59,816 nucleotides of DNA from UBA7398 sp947491605 (GTDB lineage: Bacteria > Actinomycetota > Actinomycetes > Nanopelagicales > Nanopelagicaceae), in NCBI GenBank assembly GCA_947491605.1, contig CANLJW010000003.1, forward strand, positions 1 to 59,816. Direction: 5' to 3'. The translations under genes and the position numbers were made by a program. Below the pieces are notes generated by a model. It saw only the letters and a program-made list of their open reading frames with translations, was not told the origin of the DNA and did no database searches. Of the stretch, positions 16,987-24,830 are shown piece after piece (position 1 is the first letter of the stretch; the number at the start of each line of letters is the position of its first letter).

Positions 16987-17700
16987 ATGGGCGTACCGGC
17001 TAGAGCGTACTTAAGCATTGGCGAAGTTCTTGGCAAGTTGCGCAGCGATTTTCCAGATGTAACAATTTCTAAAATAAGATTTCTGGAAGCAGAAGGTTTA
17101 ATTGAACCGCAACGAACGCCGTCGGGTTATCGCAAATTCACCTCCATCGATTTAGACCGTTTGCGTTATGTTCTTTTCGCACAACGCGATCAGTATCTGC
17201 CATTAAAAGTTATTAAAGAGAATTTAGACGCAATCGATCGCGGATTACAACCAGCAACAACCTCTGGCGCACCGGCTGCGCCTCGGCTAGCAACTATTGA
17301 CGGCGGATTAACGCCAAGCGCTTTCGTAGAACAAGGGGATTTAAAGCTTTCTCGAGATGAATTAATTTCATCTAGTGGTGTAACTGAAGCCCAATTAATC
17401 GAATTGGAATCTTATGGATTGGTTGCGATGAAGGGACGTTTCTATGATGCGGACGCGCTTGTGGTTGCAAAAGTTGTGGCAGAGATGGCTGGGTTTGGAA
17501 TTGAAAGTCGTCACCTACGAGCCTTTAAAACTGCAGCCGATCGAGAAGTTGGTTTAGTAGAACAGGTAATTACTCCGCTATTACGACAGAAAAATACTGA
17601 GTCAAAAGCTCGCGCCGAAGAGGTACAGCGTGAATTGGCTTCGCTCTCGGTTCGGTTACATGCGGCGCTGGTCCGCACCGGTTTGCATCGCAGTAAATAG
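16987..17700 (+). CDS. MerR-family regulator (Rv1828-like)
   Basis: A 237-residue transcription regulator. The N-terminal MerR winged helix (SIGEVLGKLRSDFPDVTISKIRFLEAEGLIEPQRTPSGYRKF) is followed by a second helical region (~110-230) that resembles a second MerR-like DNA-binding unit, as described for the Rv1828 type. No Cys-rich metal site is seen. It starts 20 bp after garA behind AGGGGAGT, a good ribosome binding site. Target genes unknown; location suggests control of this block or of gcv genes. Confidence 0.9.
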   Translation: MGVPARAYLSIGEVLGKLRSDFPDVTISKIRFLEAEGLIEPQRTPSGYRKFTSIDLDRLRYVLFAQRDQYLPLKVIKENLDAIDRGLQPATTSGAPAAPRLATIDGGLTPSAFVEQGDLKLSRDELISSSGVTEAQLIELESYGLVAMKGRFYDADALVVAKVVAEMAGFGIESRHLRAFKTAADREVGLVEQVITPLLRQKNTESKARAEEVQRELASLSVRLHAALVRTGLHRSK

Positions 17701-17721
17701 CGTTTCCTAGTAAAAACGACA

Positions 17722-18192
17722 ATGGATTTCCACGCAATCGATGTAGTCGGTGTTCGAGTTGAAATGCCTTCCAACCAGCCGATAGTGCTTCTAAAAGAGA
17801 TCGGTGGTGTTAGGTATTTGCCGATTTGGGTAGGCGCAGTTGAAGCGACCGCCATTGCCTTCGCGCAACAAGGTGTTAAGCCACCTCGACCACTTACCCA
17901 TGATCTAATTAAGGATTTACTAACCGCAATTGGAACCGATATCGAATCAATCCATCTAACCGATATTAAAGATGGAATTTTCTATGCTGCAATAAATTTA
18001 AAAGGGGGAGTGAAAGTCTCGGCCCGACCAAGTGATGCCATTGCGATCGCGCTCCGAACCGGCGCTCCAATTCTGGCCAGTGAAGAGTTATTGACGGAGG
18101 CGGGGATTGAAATCCCAGATCAGGCCGAAGACGAAGTTGAAAAATTTAAAGAATTTTTAGACCAGATAAACCCGGAGGATTTTTTAAGCTAA
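17722..18192 (+). CDS. Bifunctional nuclease family protein (DUF151)
   Basis: A 156-residue protein of the DUF151/bifunctional nuclease family (Rv1829 position). Recognised by VVLKEIGGVRYLPIWVGAVEATAIAFAQQG in pieces and by VSARPSDAIAIALRTGAPI near 105-125. Plant homologues have DNase and RNase activity; the bacterial role is not settled. Strict conservation between two MerR genes suggests a shared regulatory unit. The last ~25 residues are acidic. Confidence 0.92.
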   Translation: MDFHAIDVVGVRVEMPSNQPIVLLKEIGGVRYLPIWVGAVEATAIAFAQQGVKPPRPLTHDLIKDLLTAIGTDIESIHLTDIKDGIFYAAINLKGGVKVSARPSDAIAIALRTGAPILASEELLTEAGIEIPDQAEDEVEKFKEFLDQINPEDFLS

Positions 18193-18193
18193 A

Positions 18194-18206
18194 CCTCTAC
18201 TTGAGG
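18194..18206. promoter_or_regulatory. Candidate operator CCTCtACTtGAGG upstream of second MerR gene
   Basis: A 13-bp near-perfect inverted repeat (arms CCTC and GAGG, inner A/T pair, one mismatch) 96 bp before the second MerR gene. MerR-family proteins bind dyads of this size, usually between -35 and -10 elements. Binding by this MerR (autoregulation) is inference. Confidence 0.4.
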
Positions 18207-18301
18207 GTTGGACCGTGTCGGTGATTGATTCCAAGATAGTAAGCCTCTACCTTTTCCCAGTAGGCAGGAATCCTTCCCCCAGCCCATAGATGAGGCAGCA
18301 A

Positions 18302-18805
18302 ATGTCTGACCATAAAAACATTGGTTACCGTGGTGCTACCGCCTGCACAGCGGCTGGCATCTCATATCGCCAGCTAGATTATTGGGCCCGTACTGGCTTG
18401 GTCGAACCTACCGTTAGAAGCGCTGCTGGTTCTGGTACCCAACGGTTGTATGGCTTTCAAGACATTTTGGTATTGAAAATTGTGAAACGGCTATTAGACA
18501 CCGGGGTATCGCTCCAAAACATTCGTACCGCTGTTAACCATTTGCGGGCGCGCGGAATTGAAGATTTGGCTCGGATAACTCTGATGAGCGATGGCGCATC
18601 GATCTATGAATGCGCAAACTCCGATGAAATTATTGACCTCTTGCAAGGTGGTCAAGGGGTATTCGGTATTGCGATAGGCAAAGTTTGGAGCGAGGTCGAA
18701 GGCTCACTCTCGGTTTTGCAAGGTGAGCATCTCGACAGTGGGTCGATCATTACGGGGAGCGAAAGTGACGAACTCGCAGCCCGTAGGAAAAGCCGCGGCG
18801 CTTAA
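18302..18805 (+). CDS. MerR-family regulator (Rv1830-like)
   Basis: A 167-residue regulator with a MerR winged helix (YRGATACTAAGISYRQLDYWARTGLVEPTVRSAAGSGTQRLY) and a dimerisation helix (ILVLKIVKRLLDTGVSLQNIRTAVNHLRARG). A small C-terminal domain follows (DGASIYECANSDEIIDLLQGGQGVFGIAIGKVW). ATG 18302 is chosen over ATG 18290 because GAGG at 18292-18295 is well spaced; four residues differ. It lies 72 bp before gcvP as in M. tuberculosis and probably regulates growth-linked genes. Confidence 0.9.
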   Translation: MSDHKNIGYRGATACTAAGISYRQLDYWARTGLVEPTVRSAAGSGTQRLYGFQDILVLKIVKRLLDTGVSLQNIRTAVNHLRARGIEDLARITLMSDGASIYECANSDEIIDLLQGGQGVFGIAIGKVWSEVEGSLSVLQGEHLDSGSIITGSESDELAARRKSRGA

Positions 18806-18831
18806 TTTCCGATAGTTTTCCTTCCTTACCT

Positions 18832-18851
18832 CTTATCTCTATCTAGATAAG
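18832..18851. promoter_or_regulatory. Inverted repeat directly before gcvP
   Basis: CTTATCT (18832-18838) and AGATAAG (18845-18851) form a 7-bp inverted repeat around CTATCT. There is no T-run, so it is more like an operator or mRNA stem than a terminator. It sits ~26 bp before the gcvP start, where a repressor or translation control element could act. Confidence 0.4.
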
Positions 18852-18877
18852 ACAAATTGGAAGGCGCAGGGCAGAGT

Positions 18878-21736
18878 GTGAGCAGCGTTCGGAATGAATT
18901 TAAAGATCGCCATATCGGTCCATCTAGCGCGCAAGTAACCACTATGTTGATGGAGTTAGGTTTTGCAAACCTCGCCGACTTTATTGCGAAAGTGTTGCCT
19001 GAAAGTATCACAATGAAAACGGCGTTAAGTAATCTCTTGCCAAAAGCGATAAGCGAAGTTGAGGCAATTGCGGAATTAAAAAATTTTGCAGGTAAGAACA
19101 AGATTGCAACATCTTTAATCGGCACTGGTTATTACGGAACGATCACACCACCAGTTGTTTTGCGAAACGTTCTTGAAAATCCGGCTTGGTACACTGCTTA
19201 TACGCCCTATCAACCTGAGATTAGCCAAGGTCGACTAGAAGCGCTTTTTGCTTTCCAAACCATGGTTTCAGATTTAACAGGCTTACCTATTTCGAATGCT
19301 TCGATGCTAGATGAAGGCACAGCCGCGGCGGAAGCTATGACCTTAGCGAATCGGGTTTGGAAAGGTGCCGCCGACGCAGTTTTTCTAATTGATAAAAATT
19401 TGCATCCGCAAACAATTGCAGTGATTACCACGCGTGCAAAACCGTTGAATATTAAAACTGAGATTGTGGACCTGACAACGGTTAAAGATTTGAACGAAAA
19501 TGTTTTTGGCGCCATTATGCAATATCCAAATACATATGGTGAGATTTCGAAGCCTTTTGAAATAATTAATTGGGTTCACCAACGTAACGGCATCGCGATC
19601 ACTGCTGTTGATTTGTTGGCGCTAACGTTAATTAAGTCACCAGGGGAGTGGGGTGCTGATGTTGCTATCGGCACTGCCCAACGTTTTGGTGTACCAATGG
19701 GATTCGGTGGGCCACATGCTGGTTTCATGGCAGTTCGTTCGGGATTAGAGCGCTCTATGCCTGGTCGGTTAATCGGTGAGAGCATTGATTCCCATGGGAA
19801 TCCAGCGCTCCGATTAGCGTTACAAACTAGAGAACAACATATTCGACGGGACAAAGCAACTAGCAATATTTGTACTGCGCAAGTTTTATTAGCAGTAATG
19901 TCGGCTTTTTATGCAGCGTGGCATGGTCCTGCAGGTTTGCAGGCTATTGCGGAGCGAGTTAATTCATATGCCTTAACTTTTGCGATGAAGCTGCGCGAAC
20001 ATGGGATCACAGTTTTAACGGATGAAATTTTTGATACCGTTACTTTTAAAATTGATAAATTGGAAAGTCTGCGTGAAAAAGCAAGCACGGCTGGTTACAA
20101 CCTTCGCTATGTTGATAATTTAATCGGAGTAAGTTTCGACGAAACTACTACCGATAGCGTTTTAATTGATTTATTTGCTTTTCTTGGAATCACTTGGGAT
20201 TTGAAGTTAAGTGCGAGTGCAGTATCGCCGGAACTATCGCGCAAAACAAAGTATTTGCAACATCCAATTTTTAATACGTATCATTCAGAAACAGCGATGT
20301 TGCGCTATTTGCGGATGCTTTCAGATCGGGATTTAGCGCTAGATCGAACCATGATTCCGCTTGGTTCTTGCACTATGAAATTGAATGGCACCACCGAGAT
20401 GGAATCAGTTACTTGGCCGGAATTTGCGTCGTTGCATCCATTTGCTCCGGTTTCACAGAGCGCTGGTACCCGTGAGTTAATTGCTCAACTTTCAGCTTGG
20501 CTAATCACAATTACCGGATACGACGCAGTTTCATTGCAACCCAATGCTGGATCGCAGGGCGAATTTGCTGGATTGCTCGCAATTCGGAATTACTTAGATA
20601 GCAAGGGGGAGTACGAGCGTGATATCTGTTTAATCCCATCTAGCGCACATGGCACTAACGCAGCTAGCGCCGTAATGGCGGGCATGCGCGTAGTAGTGAT
20701 TGAATGCGATGAAGCCGGAAATGTGAGCGTTGCGGATTTGCAAGCGAAGATTTCAGAATATCGCGACAAATTGGCAGCTTTAATGGTCACATATCCATCT
20801 ACACATGGAGTATTTGAAGAAGCTATTGGCGAAATTTGCGAATTGATTCATAACGCCGGCGGTCAAGTTTATGTAGATGGCGCAAATTTAAACGCGTTAG
20901 TTGGTTTAGCCCAACCCGGAAAATTTGGTGCTGACGTTTCGCATTTGAATTTACATAAAACATTTTGCATTCCACATGGCGGCGGGGGACCAGGCGTAGG
21001 TCCAGTTATTGCGCGATCGCATTTAGCGCCCTTTTTACCAAACCATCCATTAGATGTAACGGCAGGTCCTGAAACCGGCCCAGGTCCGATATCGGCAGCA
21101 CCATTTGGGTCGGCTGGGATTTTGCCAATTTCATGGGCATATATTCGGATGATGGGTGGTGCTGGCTTAACCACCGCAACTGAAGTCGCAATTCTTTCGG
21201 CAAATTATATTGCTCTCAAATTAAGAGATGCTTATCCAATTCTTTACACTGGCAAAAATGGCTTAATTGCACATGAATGCATTATCGATTTACGTGAAAT
21301 AACTAAAATTAGCGGCGTGAGCGTTGACGATATCGCTAAGCGGCTAATGGATTATGGTTTCCATGCACCAACTATGAGTTTCCCGGTACCCGGCACCTTA
21401 ATGATTGAACCAACCGAGAGTGAAGATATTAGAGAATTGGATCGTTTTGTGGCGGCGATGTTGGCAATTCGGTTAGAAATTGCAGAAATTGCGAATGGCA
21501 AAATCAAGATCGAGGAGTCGGCGCTACGACACGCGCCGCATACGATGAACGATTTGTTGCAATCTGATTGGAACCGTCCATATTCACGCGAAGCTGCCGC
21601 GTTTCCAATGGGAGTCGAAGTTGGTTTAACTCGTGCCGGGAAATATTGGCCCACAACTGGTCGCATCGATGGTGCATACGGGGATAGGAATCTGGTCTGC
21701 TCTTGCGAACCGATTTCAGCGCTAGCTATTAACTGA
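18878..21736 (+). CDS. gcvP: Glycine dehydrogenase (decarboxylating), P protein
   Basis: A ~952-residue PLP enzyme that decarboxylates glycine and passes the aminomethyl group to lipoyl-GcvH. The two homologous halves are fused, as in most actinobacteria. The PLP lysine lies in DVSHLNLHKTFCIPHGGGGPG (about residue 690). Other family blocks are RHIGPSSAQ at the start, GYYGTITPPVVLRNVLENPAWYTAYTPYQPE and SCTMKLNGTTEM. GTG 18878 fits the usual N-terminus (EFKDRHIG); TTG 18857 is an alternative. No glycine riboswitch is seen. It is the last rightward gene before the dif-like site. Confidence 0.96.
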   Translation: MSSVRNEFKDRHIGPSSAQVTTMLMELGFANLADFIAKVLPESITMKTALSNLLPKAISEVEAIAELKNFAGKNKIATSLIGTGYYGTITPPVVLRNVLENPAWYTAYTPYQPEISQGRLEALFAFQTMVSDLTGLPISNASMLDEGTAAAEAMTLANRVWKGAADAVFLIDKNLHPQTIAVITTRAKPLNIKTEIVDLTTVKDLNENVFGAIMQYPNTYGEISKPFEIINWVHQRNGIAITAVDLLALTLIKSPGEWGADVAIGTAQRFGVPMGFGGPHAGFMAVRSGLERSMPGRLIGESIDSHGNPALRLALQTREQHIRRDKATSNICTAQVLLAVMSAFYAAWHGPAGLQAIAERVNSYALTFAMKLREHGITVLTDEIFDTVTFKIDKLESLREKASTAGYNLRYVDNLIGVSFDETTTDSVLIDLFAFLGITWDLKLSASAVSPELSRKTKYLQHPIFNTYHSETAMLRYLRMLSDRDLALDRTMIPLGSCTMKLNGTTEMESVTWPEFASLHPFAPVSQSAGTRELIAQLSAWLITITGYDAVSLQPNAGSQGEFAGLLAIRNYLDSKGEYERDICLIPSSAHGTNAASAVMAGMRVVVIECDEAGNVSVADLQAKISEYRDKLAALMVTYPSTHGVFEEAIGEICELIHNAGGQVYVDGANLNALVGLAQPGKFGADVSHLNLHKTFCIPHGGGGPGVGPVIARSHLAPFLPNHPLDVTAGPETGPGPISAAPFGSAGILPISWAYIRMMGGAGLTTATEVAILSANYIALKLRDAYPILYTGKNGLIAHECIIDLREITKISGVSVDDIAKRLMDYGFHAPTMSFPVPGTLMIEPTESEDIRELDRFVAAMLAIRLEIAEIANGKIKIEESALRHAPHTMNDLLQSDWNRPYSREAAAFPMGVEVGLTRAGKYWPTTGRIDGAYGDRNLVCSCEPISALAIN

Positions 21737-21750
21737 TTTACGCTGGTTTT

Positions 21751-21778
21751 ACTTAACATAATGTAACTTATCGGCGAT
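21751..21778 (-). other. dif: Predicted chromosomal dif site (XerC/XerD target)
   Basis: A 28-bp element with the 11-6-11 layout of dif. On the plus strand it has ACTTAACATAA (21751-21761), TGTAAC (21762-21767) and TTATCGGCGAT (21768-21778). Read on the minus strand the XerD-type arm is TTATGTTAAGT, 10 of 11 equal to the E. coli arm TTATGTTAAAT, and the XerC-type arm is ATCGCCGATAA. The latter agrees with the CGCCGATAA arm I recall for actinobacterial dif. It lies between convergent gcvP and ppm, at the point where the dominant gene direction flips. The XerC arm runs over the last codons of ppm. Confidence 0.85.
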
Positions 21779-22505
21779 ACTTATAGCTCCCAAAACCCCA
21801 TTTTGTGACGTTCCAGAGCGCTTCTACAACGATCTTCTTGCTCATTTTAGAAACTCCGCCCGCACGTTCAACGAAAGTTATCGGTATCTGTGCGATCGAA
21901 AACCCATTGATAGAACTGCGCAACGCAACTTCAATTTGAAAACAATAACCTTGAGAGTTAATACTTTCTAATTCAATTTTCTCTAAAACTTCACGATGAA
22001 ATGCGCGATAACCGCTAGTGATATCTTTTAATTCTAATTTCAAAACTATTCGGGCATAACCGGTACCAACTTTTGAGATTAACTGGCGCGAGACCGGCCA
22101 ATTTACTACTGATCCACCAGGCATCCAGCGGGTTCCAATTGCTAAATCATGGCCAATCAGTGCATCTAAAAGATTCACCAACTCTTCCGGTTGATGGCTT
22201 AAATCCGCATCAATTTCACAGAGGTAATCGAAATCTTGGGCCAAGCCCCACTTAAAACCAGCAATATATGCCGGTCCAAGTCCACCTTTTCCAGGGCGAT
22301 CTAAAACATGAATCCACTTCAGATTACGTGCTTTAACTGCATTTGATGTGCCATCTGGTGAATTGTCATCGACAACTAGCAATGATAAATCGTAACGATT
22401 TGCTAACTCTTCGCGTACGGTGCCAATTCTAGTAATTAAACCGTGGATAGATTCTATTTCATTATAAGTCGGAGAGACTATTAAAACTTTCGGAAAGTTA
22501 GCCAC
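21768..22505 (-). CDS. ppm: Polyprenol-phosphate mannosyltransferase (Ppm/DPM1-like)
   Basis: A 245-residue family 2 glycosyltransferase that makes polyprenyl-phosphate mannose from GDP-mannose on the inner face of the membrane. Motifs are VSPTYNEIESI, LLVVDDNSPDGT, AYIAGFKWGL, EIDADLSHQPEEL and ITSGYRAFHREVL. The product donates mannose to lipoglycans and to secreted proteins. In M. tuberculosis this domain is fused behind Lnt (Ppm1); here it is a separate gene overlapping lnt by 8 bp. Its last codons (K-Y-R-R-stop) coincide with the XerC arm of the dif-like site. Confidence 0.93.
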   Translation of the reverse strand: MANFPKVLIVSPTYNEIESIHGLITRIGTVREELANRYDLSLLVVDDNSPDGTSNAVKARNLKWIHVLDRPGKGGLGPAYIAGFKWGLAQDFDYLCEIDADLSHQPEELVNLLDALIGHDLAIGTRWMPGGSVVNWPVSRQLISKVGTGYARIVLKLELKDITSGYRAFHREVLEKIELESINSQGYCFQIEVALRSSINGFSIAQIPITFVERAGGVSKMSKKIVVEALWNVTKWGFGSYKYRR

Positions 22506-23937
22506 GTTTCCTCCGTAGAAAAGTTACCGCGAATATCAAGCAAGCAGCAATTTCTGGGGCGCTGCGATGCCTACTAATTGGAGTCCGATAATCATGCAAA
22601 TTTATCTCTTTGGAGAGCGTAGTTGATTCGAATTGTTTTGCCTGCAACGCTACTCCCCCTTTACTATCAATAAAACCAGTAAAACCAGTGGTAGAAACAA
22701 CTGCAGTTACCTTACGCATTTCGTATGCTCTCACACGAGCGATTAGAAATTGCTGTGCCGCTTCTGAACTCTTTCCGAAAGTTGCGTTATTTGTCATTGA
22801 AACTAAGAAATTGCTCTCGTTTGCACTTTCGGTAAAGACTTGATCGTCTAATAATTCAAAACAAATTAACGGCGTGAATTGCCCAGTTTTTACTCTGAAA
22901 ATTTGGCGTACTTTGCCAGGTTGGAAATCGACGACATTTCTCGCTAACGGTGAAATTTTTTCAGCGAGAGTTCTTAACGGGATATATTCACCAAACGGTG
23001 CTAAATCACGTTTCACATATTTCACGATTTCACCATTACTCCGGTAATGAATTGCGACATTTTCAGGTCCGGTCTTCCCATCTAAAACCGCACCTATCAA
23101 AAGATCGACGCCGCCTTCTTTCTTGAGATTGGCAATCTTATCCGCAATGGTCTTGGTACGGAACGGATCTAAATCGCTGGCATTTTCGGGCCAAATTATC
23201 AAATCTGTTGGTGTTGTTGCAAAATCTTCACTTTCCAAAAATTTTAAAGTTGTTTCATAATGTTTATCGAAAACCGCCATCGGAACGCTGTTGAAATCTA
23301 GGTCAGCTTGTGGCACTCCCCCTTGAATTAAAGTTACCCGAATAGTGTCAGCTTTAGCGCTTTGCGAAATCCGCTCATCGAATATTTTCTCGGTTCCATA
23401 TCCAAGTGCGACTAATAATACAAATGTAATGAAAGTATTTCTACGGTATTTCTGATCGGCCAAATGGACGGCTAAGATCAGGGTGAGGAAAGATAAACCG
23501 GCCACTCCAATTATTGGCAGGTAAAAACTAAGCGGGGATTGAATCTGAGAAAATCCAATTCGTCCCCAACCAAACCCTCCAAACGGAAATTTTTCCCTTG
23601 CTAATTCGATTAGTACCCAGAGCGCAGCAAACCTTGCATAATGCAACGTATCTTTTTTCCATTTAACAATCGCAAAAAACAAAAAGAAGAGCGATTCTCC
23701 GATCGACAAGATTAGCCACGGCAGCGCTCCAACAAAGATGGAACTCCAATGTAATAGCGGCGCAAAGAAGAAAATGGCATAAATCAGTGAAGTTTGTAAC
23801 CGTAGCTTCAACTCAGAATCAACGAGTTGATTGTAAAAAATTGCTAGCGAAATTGGAGCTAAAAACCAGAGATTAATAGGCGGAAAACTTGCCGAAAGTA
23901 GAACTCCGGCAAGTAAGGTCTTAAGTATTTTTACCAA
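22498..23937 (-). CDS. lnt: Apolipoprotein N-acyltransferase
   Basis: A 479-residue membrane enzyme that adds the third acyl chain to lipoproteins. The N-terminal ~190 residues hold about six membrane helices, the middle is an extracytoplasmic nitrilase-like domain, and a last helix is at the C-terminus. The catalytic triad is visible: Glu in LIIWPENASD, Lys in YVKRDLAPFGEYIPL and Cys in PLICFELLDD. The lnt-ppm pair is standard in high-GC Gram-positives. Confidence 0.93.
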   Translation of the reverse strand: MVKILKTLLAGVLLSASFPPINLWFLAPISLAIFYNQLVDSELKLRLQTSLIYAIFFFAPLLHWSSIFVGALPWLILSIGESLFFLFFAIVKWKKDTLHYARFAALWVLIELAREKFPFGGFGWGRIGFSQIQSPLSFYLPIIGVAGLSFLTLILAVHLADQKYRRNTFITFVLLVALGYGTEKIFDERISQSAKADTIRVTLIQGGVPQADLDFNSVPMAVFDKHYETTLKFLESEDFATTPTDLIIWPENASDLDPFRTKTIADKIANLKKEGGVDLLIGAVLDGKTGPENVAIHYRSNGEIVKYVKRDLAPFGEYIPLRTLAEKISPLARNVVDFQPGKVRQIFRVKTGQFTPLICFELLDDQVFTESANESNFLVSMTNNATFGKSSEAAQQFLIARVRAYEMRKVTAVVSTTGFTGFIDSKGGVALQAKQFESTTLSKEINLHDYRTPISRHRSAPEIAACLIFAVTFLRRKRG

Positions 23938-24830
23938 CCGAGCGCTGCCATCATTCGATCAATACTTGAACCTAAGCCATATCGAATTCGAAAATCTTCA
24001 ATCGTGTCTAAATTTTTAGGACGAGCGGGCATTTTGTGCGATAACTCTGGAATTGGAGCATCGAGCGCACAATTAACCAATTTCGGTGCAATCTTAATGT
24101 AATCAGCTCCCTCGATAAGTTTTCGTTGCAATAGTGGTTTCAAACGATCATCACCTGCATGAGCTGCTGCTAGCGCTTCTGTGATTGACTGAAAATTATT
24201 AGCAATTATCGCCGCACCTTTTTCGCCGATGCCACGGACTCCAGGTAGCCCATCAGAAGCATCACCTCGAATCATTGCAAATAGCGCATATCGATCGCCT
24301 GGGATTTCATATTTACTCTTAATCCAAGCATGATCAACTAAATCATGAGCGGAAATACCTTTAGCAAGATAAACGATTTTTACATCTTTAACACTATCGA
24401 CTAATTGAAAGAGATCTCGATCTCCGGTAACAATTCGGGTGGGTCCAGCTTCATTGGCCGCAATAGTTGCAATTACATCATCGGCTTCGTAGTTGTCCAC
24501 CCCGATAACTGCAATTCCAAATAAATCCAACAAGTCCAACAGGATTGGAACTTGCGGTGTTAACAAATCTGGTTCCTCTTCTTCGCCAGCTTCGGTTAAG
24601 CGGTTAGCTTTGTATTCTGGGAATAAATCAACTCGCCAAGTTGGGCGCCAATCGCCATCCAGACATGCAATTAAGCGATTAGGTTGATACTTTTGAATTA
24701 ACCTCGCCGACATATCTAAAAATCCTTTAATTGCGTTTACGGGGGTGCCATCTGGCGCTAAAAGCGTGTCCGGCATTCCATAATATGCGCGATACCAGAG
24801 CGAGGCGCTATCAATTAACATCAACGTCAT
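23931..24830 (-). CDS. 5'-3' exonuclease (FEN-like, Rv2090 family)
   Basis: A 299-residue stand-alone 5'-nuclease like the N-terminal domain of DNA polymerase I. The metal-binding acids appear in MLIDSASLWYRAYYG, GVDNYEADDVIATIA, IVTGDRDLFQLV and IRGDASDGLPGVRGIGEKGAA, the last being the helix-hairpin-helix. It probably removes RNA primers or flaps. It overlaps helY by 4 bp and is in the same place as Rv2090 beside helY. Confidence 0.92.
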   Translation of the reverse strand: MTLMLIDSASLWYRAYYGMPDTLLAPDGTPVNAIKGFLDMSARLIQKYQPNRLIACLDGDWRPTWRVDLFPEYKANRLTEAGEEEEPDLLTPQVPILLDLLDLFGIAVIGVDNYEADDVIATIAANEAGPTRIVTGDRDLFQLVDSVKDVKIVYLAKGISAHDLVDHAWIKSKYEIPGDRYALFAMIRGDASDGLPGVRGIGEKGAAIIANNFQSITEALAAAHAGDDRLKPLLQRKLIEGADYIKIAPKLVNCALDAPIPELSHKMPARPKNLDTIEDFRIRYGLGSSIDRMMAALGW

